Assembly: GCA_045807225.1 (NCBI GenBank)
Contig: JBJMHU010000145.1
Span: 1-36,586, forward strand
From: Fodinibacter sp045807225
Lineage (GTDB): Bacteria > Actinomycetota > Actinomycetes > Actinomycetales > Dermatophilaceae
DNA: 36,586 bases
Direction: 5' to 3'
In this document: positions 26,678 through 33,774 of the stretch, one piece after another
Numbering within the stretch: position 1 is the stretch's first letter
Layout: the number at the start of each line of letters is the position of its first letter
Program-made: the position numbers and the translations under genes
Notes under the pieces: generated by a model
Database searches by the model: none
What the model was told of the DNA's origin: nothing
Seen by the model: only the letters and a program-made list of their open reading frames with translations

Positions 26678-29121
26678 GCCGGCTCGCCGTCCTCCCCGAG
26701 GATGACCTGGGCCCGGCCCCGGCGCCCTGGCCGGCGCCGGGTGCACGGGCGACCGTGTTGGCGGGCCTGGCCGGGCTGCTGGCGCTGCTCGCCGTGCTGA
26801 CCGCCACGGTGGGGCTCGGCAGCGGCGCCTGGGCCGCGGGCCTGGGCAGTGGTGTGCTGCTGGCCGCCCTCGTCGTGCGCGGCCTGGCCGACGACGGCCG
26901 ACGCACGCTGGGCCCGGCCGACCTGGTGACCCTGACCCGGGGCCTGCTCGCCTGCGCGGTCGCGGCCCTCACCGTCCAGTCCGTGCTCGGGCACGACGTC
27001 ACGCCGGCCCTGGTCGCACTGACCGTTCCCGCCCTCGCGCTCGACGCCGTCGACGGCCGGGTGGCCCGGCGCACCGGCACGGTCTCGAAGTTCGGGGGGC
27101 GCTTCGACGGCGAGGTCGACGCCTTCCTCATCCTCGTGCTCAGCGTCGCCGCCGGACCGGTGGTCGGCTGGTGGGTGCTGGCGGCGGGCCTGGTGCGCTA
27201 CGCCTTCGCCGTCGCCGGGTGGGTGCTGCCGTGGATGCGAGCCCCGCTCGAGTACCGCCACTGGCGCAAGGTGGTCACCGCGGGCGTCGGCATCCTGCTG
27301 ACCGTGGTGGTCGCCGGGGTGCTGCCCCCGGCGCCGACCCTCGTGGCGGCGGTCGTGGCGATGGGGCTGCTCGCCGAGTCCTTCGGGCGCGACGTCCGCT
27401 GGCTGTGGCGCCACCGGCCACCGGCGCCCGGCCCGGCTCGGGTGCCCCGCAGGTCGAGGTTGCCACAACCGCTGCGCCGCAGCCTGGCCGTCGGCGCGAC
27501 GCTGCTGGCGCTGGCGCTGGTGTGGTTCGCCCTGCTCGCCCCCACCCGTCCCGACCGGCTCACCCCCGGCGCCTTCGTGCGGCTGCCGGTGGAGGCCGTG
27601 GCCATCGCGGCCGTCGCCCTGGTGCTGTCCGTCCGCTGGGGGCGGGCCGTGACGGTCGTGGTGGGCGTCGCGCTGGGGGTCGTCACCCTGCTCAAGGTGC
27701 TCGACCTCGGGGCCTTCACCGTGCTCGACCGGCCGTTCAACGTGGTCACCGACCGCGGCGAGCTCGGCTCCGGCTTCGACTTCCTGCGCGCCTCCCTCGG
27801 GCCCTGGGCGGCGTGGGGCATAGCGGTCGCGGCGGTCGCCGCCGTCGGAGCCGCCGTGTCTTGCCTGCCCTGGGCCGTCGGCCGCCTGTCGGGGATGGTG
27901 GCCCGTCACCGACGCTGGAGCACCAGGGCGGTCATCGCGGTCGCTGCCGTGTGGGCGGTCTGCGCGCTCACCGGGCTCCAGCTCCTCCCGGGCGCCCCGG
28001 TCGCCGCGGCCGACGCCGCGCCGTTCGTGGCCGGCAAGGTGCAGGCGGCGACCGCCGCCTACCGCGATGAGGAGGCCTTCCAGCACGCCCTGGTCGCGGA
28101 CTCCTACACCGACCCGGCATCCGCCGACCTGTCGGTGCTCGCGGGCAAGGACGTCGTCCTCGCCTTCGTCGAGAGCTACGGCCGGGTCGCCGTCGACGGC
28201 CCGGAGTCGGCCGGCGTGCGCGCACTCCTGGACAGCGGGACGGACCGGCTGCGCCGGCTGGGCTACACGGCATCCAGTGGCTGGCTGACCTCGCCGACGT
28301 TCGGTGGCAGCAGCTGGCTGGCGCACTCCACGTTCCAGTCGGGGCTGACGGTGGGCGACCAGGTGCGCTACGACCGGCTGCTCGCCAGCCCCCGGACGAC
28401 GCTCAGCTCGGCCTTCTCTCGAGCGGGCTGGAGCACCGTGGCCGTGCTGCCGTCGACGCGCGGCCCGTGGCCCGAGGGCAAGCGCTTCTACGGCTTCGAC
28501 CGCATCTACAGCAGCACCGACCTCGGGTACGCCGGCCCGGCATTCGGGTTCTCGGCGATGCCCGACCAGTACACCCTGGCCGCGTTCAACCGGCTGGAGC
28601 TCGCCGAGGCCGACCGCGCGCCGGTCATGGCGGAGGTCGAGCTCACCTCCAGCCACGGCCCGTGGGCACCGCTACCGACGACGGTCGACCCGAAGGTGCT
28701 CGGCGACGGGTCGGTCTTCGGGCCCATCCAGGCGGATGCCGTGACGGCGGCCCAGCTGTGGAGCAACCGGGCCGACGTGCCCGGCGCGTACCGCACGTCG
28801 ATCACCTACTCCCTCACGAGCCTGCTGTCGTTCGTGGAGGGGCATGACGCCGACGACCTCGTCGTCGTCATGCTGGGTGACCACCAGCCCTCCACCATCA
28901 TCAGCGGCTTCGGCGGCGACCGGGAGGTGCCGGTCACCGTGCTCGCCCGCGACCCCAAGGTGCTCGACGCCATCTCCGACTGGGGGTGGTCCGCCGGGCT
29001 GCGGCCCGACCAGTCGGCCCCCGTGTGGCCGATGGCCCTGTTCCGCGACCGCTTCCTCACCGCCTTCAGCAGCCCCGCACCGGGGGCCGCCCCACCGGCC
29101 GCGGCCCTGGGCCACCGATGA
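26674..29121 (+). CDS. Fusion: CDP-alcohol phosphatidyltransferase + LTA-synthase/sulfatase-like phosphotransferase
   Basis: This 815-residue integral membrane protein has an N-terminal part with a perfect CDP-alcohol phosphotransferase signature (D124-x2-DG-x2-AR-x8-G-x3-D-x3-D). The family transfers a phospho-alcohol group from a CDP-linked donor. After further hydrophobic helices (about 270-450), residues 485-800 form an alkaline-phosphatase-superfamily domain with FVESYGR (about 497), SPTFGGSSWLAHS (about 541-553, likely Ser nucleophile) and MLGDHQPS (about 733). No CxPxR formylglycine motif is visible, so it is more likely a phosphoglycerol-transferase-like enzyme than a sulfatase. Both overlaps (GTGA, ATGA) are clean and there is one unbroken frame, so the fusion is real in this sequence. 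Confidence 0.82.
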   Translation: MSRLAVLPEDDLGPAPAPWPAPGARATVLAGLAGLLALLAVLTATVGLGSGAWAAGLGSGVLLAALVVRGLADDGRRTLGPADLVTLTRGLLACAVAALTVQSVLGHDVTPALVALTVPALALDAVDGRVARRTGTVSKFGGRFDGEVDAFLILVLSVAAGPVVGWWVLAAGLVRYAFAVAGWVLPWMRAPLEYRHWRKVVTAGVGILLTVVVAGVLPPAPTLVAAVVAMGLLAESFGRDVRWLWRHRPPAPGPARVPRRSRLPQPLRRSLAVGATLLALALVWFALLAPTRPDRLTPGAFVRLPVEAVAIAAVALVLSVRWGRAVTVVVGVALGVVTLLKVLDLGAFTVLDRPFNVVTDRGELGSGFDFLRASLGPWAAWGIAVAAVAAVGAAVSCLPWAVGRLSGMVARHRRWSTRAVIAVAAVWAVCALTGLQLLPGAPVAAADAAPFVAGKVQAATAAYRDEEAFQHALVADSYTDPASADLSVLAGKDVVLAFVESYGRVAVDGPESAGVRALLDSGTDRLRRLGYTASSGWLTSPTFGGSSWLAHSTFQSGLTVGDQVRYDRLLASPRTTLSSAFSRAGWSTVAVLPSTRGPWPEGKRFYGFDRIYSSTDLGYAGPAFGFSAMPDQYTLAAFNRLELAEADRAPVMAEVELTSSHGPWAPLPTTVDPKVLGDGSVFGPIQADAVTAAQLWSNRADVPGAYRTSITYSLTSLLSFVEGHDADDLVVVMLGDHQPSTIISGFGGDREVPVTVLARDPKVLDAISDWGWSAGLRPDQSAPVWPMALFRDRFLTAFSSPAPGAAPPAAALGHR

Positions 29122-29891
29122 GGGTCGACGACCACCACCTGGTCGACGCGGCGCTGTCACAGGCCCGCGCGAGCGCCTTCGCGCCCGGGGAGTACGTCGA
29201 CCAGCAGAGCTTCGTGACCGCCGGCGAGGTGCTGTCACTGGCCCGTCGTGCGGGGGTGGCCCCCGGCGTGCGGGTGCTCGACCTGTGCTGCGGGGTGGGC
29301 GGCCCCGGCCTGCACGTCATGGCAGAGCTGGGCTGTGACTACCTGGGGGTCGACGCCCGCGCCGCTGCCGTCGACCGGGCCCGGCAGCGGGCGTCTGCCG
29401 CAGGGCTCGCGGCGCGCTTCGCGGTCGCGCACGTCCCGCCACTGCCGCCGGGCCGGTTCGACGTGGTGCTGCTCCTCGAGACGCTGCTCGCCTTCGCCGA
29501 CAAGCCGGCCCTGCTCGGTCAGGTCGGTGCCGCCCTTCCGGTCGGCGGGCGGTTCGCCTTCACCGTCGAGGAGGGCCTCCCCCTCACCGCGGCGGAGCGC
29601 GCCGAGATGCCCGGGTCCGACACCGTGTGGCTGACGCCGCTCGAGACCCTGCGGGCCGACCTCGAGCACCACGGCCTGCGGGTCACCTGGTGCACCGAGC
29701 TCACGGCGTCGCACCTCGCCACCGTCGACGCCCTGGTCAGTGCCTACGCCGCGGTCGCTCCGGCGCTCGTCCCGACCACCGGCGAAGGCGCCGTGACCGG
29801 CATCCTCACCGCGCACCGCACGTGGGGCCGTTGGCTGCGCGAGGGACGCGTGCGCAAGTTCGCGCTGGTGGCCGAGAAGGTGAGCTGCTAG
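29118..29891 (+). CDS. Class I SAM-dependent methyltransferase (second of the operon)
   Basis: This 257-residue methyltransferase has VLDLCCGVGGPGLH at residues 53-66 and the strand-2 acidic residue in YLGVDARAAAVDRAR. The post-I motif and the FDVVLLLETLLAF segment are intact. It is closer to the UbiE/sarcosine-dimethylglycine type than to the first methyltransferase of the operon. Its ATG overlaps the fusion gene's stop. Its own TAG stop shares a CTAG tetramer with the stop of the convergent response-regulator gene, leaving no room for a terminator. Confidence 0.8.
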   Translation: MRVDDHHLVDAALSQARASAFAPGEYVDQQSFVTAGEVLSLARRAGVAPGVRVLDLCCGVGGPGLHVMAELGCDYLGVDARAAAVDRARQRASAAGLAARFAVAHVPPLPPGRFDVVLLLETLLAFADKPALLGQVGAALPVGGRFAFTVEEGLPLTAAERAEMPGSDTVWLTPLETLRADLEHHGLRVTWCTELTASHLATVDALVSAYAAVAPALVPTTGEGAVTGILTAHRTWGRWLREGRVRKFALVAEKVSC

Positions 29892-30334
29892 GGCGTCGGC
29901 TCCGGGAGACAGTCGCCCACCAGGGCCCGGATGCCGGTGAGGATCGTCGACGGGTCGCCGTCCTTGGTCAGCACGCCGGCAGCGCCGGCACCGATCGAGT
30001 GCCGCACGCGGCTCGGGTCGGTGGAGCTGGTGAGCACGAGCACCTGGGTGGCGGGGCACGAGCCGACGATGCTGCGGGTCGCGGTCAGGCCGTCGGTGCC
30101 GGGCATCGACAGGTCCATGAGCACGACGTCGGGCCGGGTGCGGGTCACGAGCTCGACCGCCTCGCCGCCGTCCTCCGCCTCGCCGACCCACTCCATGTCA
30201 CGAGCGTCGCCCAGGATGGACCGGATCGAGTTCCGCAGGAGCGGGTGGTTGTCCACCACGGCGACGCGCACCGGGGCAAGGGTGTCGGCACCCGCCTGGG
30301 ACCGGGCCGAGCCCGCCGACACCGTCGGGATCAT
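29888..30334 (-). CDS. Receiver-only response regulator
   Basis: This 148-residue protein has a 20-residue lead, then a complete NarL-type receiver domain. The phospho-acceptor is Asp74 (VVLMDLSMPG), the conserved lysine is Lys124 (LTKDG), and the Thr/Ser switch is in VLTSST. The protein stops right after the receiver, where a LuxR-type helix-turn-helix would normally begin. No downstream frame shows a detached HTH. It follows the histidine kinase on the same strand, 145 bp away, with AAGGAG seven bases before its ATG. It may act as a phosphate sink or a protein-interaction output for the same kinase. Confidence 0.78.
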   Translation of the reverse strand: MIPTVSAGSARSQAGADTLAPVRVAVVDNHPLLRNSIRSILGDARDMEWVGEAEDGGEAVELVTRTRPDVVLMDLSMPGTDGLTATRSIVGSCPATQVLVLTSSTDPSRVRHSIGAGAAGVLTKDGDPSTILTGIRALVGDCLPEPTP

Positions 30335-30393
30335 CGGCGCTCCTTGCGGTCAGGGGTCCTTCGCCAGGACATCCGCACCAGTGTTGCCGTCAA

Positions 30394-30412
30394 CCGGGGC
30401 CCACGGGCCCGG
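30394..30412 (-). terminator. Possible kinase-gene terminator hairpin
   Basis: A near-perfect palindrome contains GGGCCC twice (30397-30402, 30405-30410) flanked by CC/GG. It lies between the kinase stop and the receiver-only gene. It could terminate the kinase transcript or merely be a GC-rich palindrome. Confidence 0.35.
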
Positions 30413-30479
30413 AGCTGCAGCAATTCTGCCGAGCACCTTTGCTCGCGCCCCCGACGCGACGCGGGCCGGCATCACGTAC

Positions 30480-31841
30480 TCAGAGCGGCAGCTCACCGCG
30501 CACGCTGGTGCCGGCCCCCACGGTGGACTCCACCGTCACGACGCCGCCCGCGTTCTCGACCATCTCGGTGATCAGGCGCATGCCGAGGTGGCCCTCCGGG
30601 CTCGGCGCGGACGGGTCGAACCCCACTCCGTCGTCGGTGACCTCGAAGCTCATGACGCCGTCGGTCTGGCCGATCCGGATCACGATCGTCGAGGCCGGGG
30701 CGTGCTTCTGCGCGTTGGCCAGGGCCTCCCGCACGGCCCGGTAGGTGAGCCGGTCGATCATGGGGTGCGGCACCAGCGGCTCGGCGACCTCCACTCGCAC
30801 GACGCCCGCGGTCAGCTCCTGGTCGACGGCCAGCTCGCGGACCACCTCCGCCAACCCCTTCGTTGCCAGGTCGGGTGGGTAGATGTCGGTCATCAGGGTT
30901 CGCACGGTGGCCAGGTCGCGGCGCAGGATGTCGGCGGTCTGCTCCAGCCGCTCGCGCATCCCGCCGCCCTCGGGCAGCCGTCGGGCCTCGGAGTCGAGGG
31001 CGTAGCCGATGCCGGCGAGGTCCTGCACCACCCCGTCGTGCAGGTCCTGCGCGATGCGGCGGCGCTCCAGGTCGGAGGACTCGACGGCGTTGACCATCAG
31101 GCGCTGCATCTGCTGCTGCCCACGGTCGACGCGGCGTGCCAGCGACACGGCCAGCGGCAGGGTGGCCAGGGTCAGCGCGATCAGGGCGGCGATGGGGAGC
31201 GGCAGGATCACGCTGACCAGCTTGACCATCTCGGCCTGCACCCCGTTGGTGGGCACGTAGGTCTCGAAGAGGATGGGTGCGCCGGTGGCGTCCTTGGTGC
31301 CGGTGTAGACCTCGATCAGCTCACCCTCCGGGCGCTCCAACCGGTTCTCGGCCTTCTCGAGGTCGGAGATCGACGACACCGTGTGGTCGGTGCCGAACAC
31401 TGCGTACTCGTCCTCCTTGAGCTCGTAGGTCTGCCCGACCAGCGGCTTGAGGTCCGAGTAGAGGATGCGGCCGCGCCCGTCGCCGGCATCGGCCCACACC
31501 TTGACGTGGCGGATGGAGCCGTCGCGCGCGCGGTCCTCCAGCACCTGCGCCATGCGGGCCAGCGCCTGCGGGTTCTCGGCCCGGAACTGGTCGTCGGCGA
31601 GCGGCGACACGATGGTGCGGGCCACCGCTCGCGCAGTGGCCTCCGCGTCACTCAGCGCCTCGTTGCGCGCGACGACCCAGCTGATGACGAGCACGGCCAC
31701 GACCACGCCGACGAAGGCCACCAGGTTCCACAGGAGGTACCACCGCAGTGCGCGGCGCAACGCGTCGCGGGGAGCCGGTGGGTGGGTCGGGGCGTGGCGG
31801 CCGGGGGGCCCGGGGGGTCCGGGCCGGCCAGCGGCTGACAT
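30480..31841 (-). CDS. NarX-type sensor histidine kinase
   Basis: This 453-residue membrane kinase has a Pro-rich cytoplasmic N-terminus of about 30 residues. Membrane helix 1 lies near residues 36-60, followed by an extracytoplasmic sensor of about 150 residues (Cache-like by position, not proven), and helix 2 near residues 210-235. A HisKA_3 domain has the phospho-histidine His268 in RRIAQDLHDGVVQDLAG. The HATPase domain has the N-box REALANAQKHA and G-box DDGVGFD. The start is at 31841, where ATGA is shared with the response regulator's stop. That overlap identifies the NarL-type regulator as its cognate partner. The ligand is unknown. Confidence 0.87.
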   Translation of the reverse strand: MSAAGRPGPPGPPGRHAPTHPPAPRDALRRALRWYLLWNLVAFVGVVVAVLVISWVVARNEALSDAEATARAVARTIVSPLADDQFRAENPQALARMAQVLEDRARDGSIRHVKVWADAGDGRGRILYSDLKPLVGQTYELKEDEYAVFGTDHTVSSISDLEKAENRLERPEGELIEVYTGTKDATGAPILFETYVPTNGVQAEMVKLVSVILPLPIAALIALTLATLPLAVSLARRVDRGQQQMQRLMVNAVESSDLERRRIAQDLHDGVVQDLAGIGYALDSEARRLPEGGGMRERLEQTADILRRDLATVRTLMTDIYPPDLATKGLAEVVRELAVDQELTAGVVRVEVAEPLVPHPMIDRLTYRAVREALANAQKHAPASTIVIRIGQTDGVMSFEVTDDGVGFDPSAPSPEGHLGMRLITEMVENAGGVVTVESTVGAGTSVRGELPL

Positions 31842-32491
31842 CAATCGCCCAGTCGGATCAGACCGGTCCGGGTGGCGAGCACCACCGCTTCGAGCTGGGA
31901 GTGGACGCCGAGCTTGGCCAGCACACCCTTCACGTACCCGCGGCACGTGTGCAGGGTGACGCCCAGCTCCTTGGCGATGCCGCGTGGGTCGCGCCCCTGG
32001 CCGAGCAGCCGGAGGACCTCCAGCTCACGCGGGGTGAGGTTCCAGTGCAGCATGGAGCGGTCCTGCTCGACGACGGCGGAGAGCCGGGCGAGCAGCCCGT
32101 CGGGAAGGATCAGGCTCCCGCGCCGCGCGGTGCGCAGCCCGTTGAGCACCTCGGTGAGGGACCCGTCCTTGGCCAGGAAGCCCGAGGCGCCTGCGGTGGC
32201 GGCTCGCTCGACGTCGGCCAGGCTCGCGTGCGCCGTGAGGATGAGGATCTTCAGGTCGGGGTGGTCGCGGACCAGCTCGGCCGAGGTCGAGATGCCGTCG
32301 CGGTCGGGGAGGTGGACGTCCATCAGCACCACGTCGGGGCGCAGCCGGGCCACGGCGGCGAGGGCCTCGGCCGAGTCCTGCGCGTGCCCGACGCACACCA
32401 GGTCGTCCTCGGCGTCCAGCGCACGGGACAGCAGCTCCGCGAACGTCCGGTGGTCGTCCACGACGAGCACCCTGGTGCGTGCTGTCGGCAT
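31841..32491 (-). CDS. NarL/LuxR-type response regulator
   Basis: This 216-residue regulator has a receiver domain with phospho-acceptor Asp58 (VVLMDVHLPD), Thr86 and Lys108 (FLAKDG). A LuxR-type helix-turn-helix follows from about residue 148 (NLTPRELEVLRLLGQGRDPRGIAKELGV, described here in parts). The recognition region (HTCRGYVKGVLAKLGV) has the usual pattern. The start at 32491 has GAGGA upstream and gives the family's normal length. In-frame ATGs at 32515 and 32548 are alternatives; the last abuts a perfect 19-bp palindrome. It is the first gene of the regulator-kinase pair. Confidence 0.86.
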   Translation of the reverse strand: MPTARTRVLVVDDHRTFAELLSRALDAEDDLVCVGHAQDSAEALAAVARLRPDVVLMDVHLPDRDGISTSAELVRDHPDLKILILTAHASLADVERAATAGASGFLAKDGSLTEVLNGLRTARRGSLILPDGLLARLSAVVEQDRSMLHWNLTPRELEVLRLLGQGRDPRGIAKELGVTLHTCRGYVKGVLAKLGVHSQLEAVVLATRTGLIRLGD

Positions 32492-32548
32492 AGCTGACCG
32501 TTCCTCGGCCACCATGAGCGGCTCTTGCGTGATCAGTGCGCTCGTCAT

Positions 32549-32567
32549 CGTCGGGAACTTCCCGACG
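32549..32567. promoter_or_regulatory. Perfect 19-bp palindrome CGTCGGGAACTTCCCGACG upstream of the response regulator
   Basis: Nine-base arms flank a single central base, 58 bp upstream of the chosen start. A twofold site of this size in this place is a good candidate operator, either for the response regulator's own autoregulation or for another dimeric regulator. Confidence 0.55.
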
Positions 32568-32636
32568 CCGGCGTTCCCGGCGGGCAGCACGCAACATGTC
32601 GTGCCCCCGACACGGGGCCGTCGCCTCTTACGGCCA

Positions 32637-32688
32637 TCGTGACCACCTCCCTGCAGTGTGGTTCACACCACTGTGGAGGTGGTCACGA
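32637..32688. repeat. 52-bp nested inverted repeat between SARP gene and response regulator
   Basis: TCGTGACCACCTCC (32637-32650) and GGAGGTGGTCACGA (32675-32688) are perfect 14-bp arms. Inside lie CAGTG/CACTG (32654-32658, 32669-32673) and GTGTG/CACAC (32656-32660, 32664-32668). The whole can fold as a long hairpin on either strand. It may terminate the SARP transcript, but the nested symmetry also suits an operator or attenuator. Confidence 0.65.
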
Positions 32689-32698
32689 CGAACGTCCA

Positions 32699-32714
32699 TA
32701 GTCCGAACGGACTA
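32699..32714. repeat. TAGTCCG-AA-CGGACTA inverted repeat
   Basis: Seven-base perfect arms with a 2-bp centre, starting 26 bp beyond the SARP stop on the minus strand. Third symmetrical element within 166 bp. Confidence 0.5.
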
Positions 32715-32740
32715 ACCCCCGAACCGCGGGGGCGGGCGGC

Positions 32741-33565
32741 TCAGGCCACGGACAGCTCGCGGTCGACCTGGCTGCCGGCCGACGAGGTGGGGTAGAAGGT
32801 CCGCAGGATCTCGACCTCGGCGGCCCGGGCCTCGATCGCCGCGAGCATCTGCTCGGTCTCGGGCCCGCAGCGCACGCCGAGGTCGCGGTCGAGGACGGCC
32901 CGGCAGCGGCCCACGGTGCGGCGCACGGCGTCGTGGCGCCCGAGCCCGTGGTTCGCCAGCATGACGAGCCGGTAGGCCTCCTCGGAGTACCGGTCCCGGC
33001 TCAGCGCCGTCTCCGCGTGCCGCAGGCACATCGAGCGCTGCCCCTCGGCGAGGCTGTCGAGCGCCAGGTCCAGGTGCGCCCGGGTGACCCGGTCCTCGTA
33101 GATGAGGCGGTCCTCCTGCACCCACTCGTCGTACCGCGCGTGCTCCAGCACCGGCCCGCTCGCCAGGCCCACGGCTGCGGTCAGCAGCTCGAGGCGCTCG
33201 AGCCGCGGAGCGCGCTCGGCACGCAGCACCAGGTCGTCGAAGCGGTCGAGGTCGACGGTGACGTCGTCGAGGGCGAGGCGGTACGCGCCCGCTCCGGTCA
33301 CGATGACCCGCCTGGCCCGCGCCTGGTCGCTGAACATGCTGTGCCGCAGCACGCACACGTAGGTGTTGAGAGTGGCCACCACGTTGCGTGGCTCCTCCCC
33401 CTCGGCCCACAGTGCCGTGGCGATCATGTCGGTGGAGACGAGGTGGCCCCGAGCCAGGAGCAGCATCTCGAGCACCTGTCGGGGCTTGACTCCTCCGAGG
33501 TCGCGTGGACCGAGGATGCGGTCACCGTCTCTGACGTGGAGAGGTCCGAACATCGAAATTTCCAT
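32741..33565 (-). CDS. SARP-family (BTAD) transcriptional regulator
   Basis: This 274-residue regulator has an OmpR-type winged-helix DNA-binding domain in residues 1-95 (FGPLHVRDGDRILGPRDLGGVKPRQVLEMLLLARG read in parts, then VVATLNTYVCVLR and GAGAYRLAL). A bacterial transcriptional activation domain of the DnrI/AfsR type follows from about residue 100 (VDLDRFDDLV, then helical repeats). SARPs activate promoters by binding direct heptamer repeats spaced 11 bp apart. The start at 33565 has GTAGGAC upstream; a longer open extension is not used. It is divergent from the multicopper oxidase gene across a 209-bp regulatory gap. Confidence 0.85.
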   Translation of the reverse strand: MEISMFGPLHVRDGDRILGPRDLGGVKPRQVLEMLLLARGHLVSTDMIATALWAEGEEPRNVVATLNTYVCVLRHSMFSDQARARRVIVTGAGAYRLALDDVTVDLDRFDDLVLRAERAPRLERLELLTAAVGLASGPVLEHARYDEWVQEDRLIYEDRVTRAHLDLALDSLAEGQRSMCLRHAETALSRDRYSEEAYRLVMLANHGLGRHDAVRRTVGRCRAVLDRDLGVRCGPETEQMLAAIEARAAEVEILRTFYPTSSAGSQVDRELSVA

Positions 33566-33774
33566 GGTTGTCCTACTTCCGCTTACGCCCTGCATCGTTC
33601 GCGTAGTTGAAGGGAACCATCGGGCCCAGCCGGCGAACATCCCCAAAAGTGGGGGCGCCAAACGGTGTATCTGCCGGGCGTGGCGGCGGTATGTCGACAA
33701 CCTTGCACAGGCCAAAAGGTCCTTCAAAGAAGGGCTTCCTAGCGTCACTGATCGTGCGACCAAGAGGTGAGGCC
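33566..33774. promoter_or_regulatory. Divergent control region between SARP and multicopper oxidase genes
   Basis: The region is more A/T-rich than its surroundings. It contains CCCCA-AAAG-TGGGG (33641-33654), the 10-mer GGTATGTCGA (33688-33697), CCAAAAGGT (33712-33720) and CCTTC-AAA-GAAGG (33721-33733). The 10-mer and CCAAAAGGT recur fused at the end of the window (36571-36586). I see no clean -10/-35 pair and no obvious 11-bp repeat here. Confidence 0.5.

Noticed and set aside
28100..29121. True sulfatase domain
   Set aside because: No CxPxR/SxPxR formylglycine motif is visible; the motifs fit phosphoglycerol-transferase-like members better.
29888..30334. Frameshifted remnant of a full-length NarL regulator
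   Set aside because: No LuxR-type HTH can be found in the other frames after the receiver; the next bases belong to the convergent methyltransferase gene.
33566..33774. A second 11-bp SARP repeat array in the divergent region
   Set aside because: TCCTTC/CTTCCT-like words recur but not at 11-bp or 22-bp spacing, so no array could be supported.
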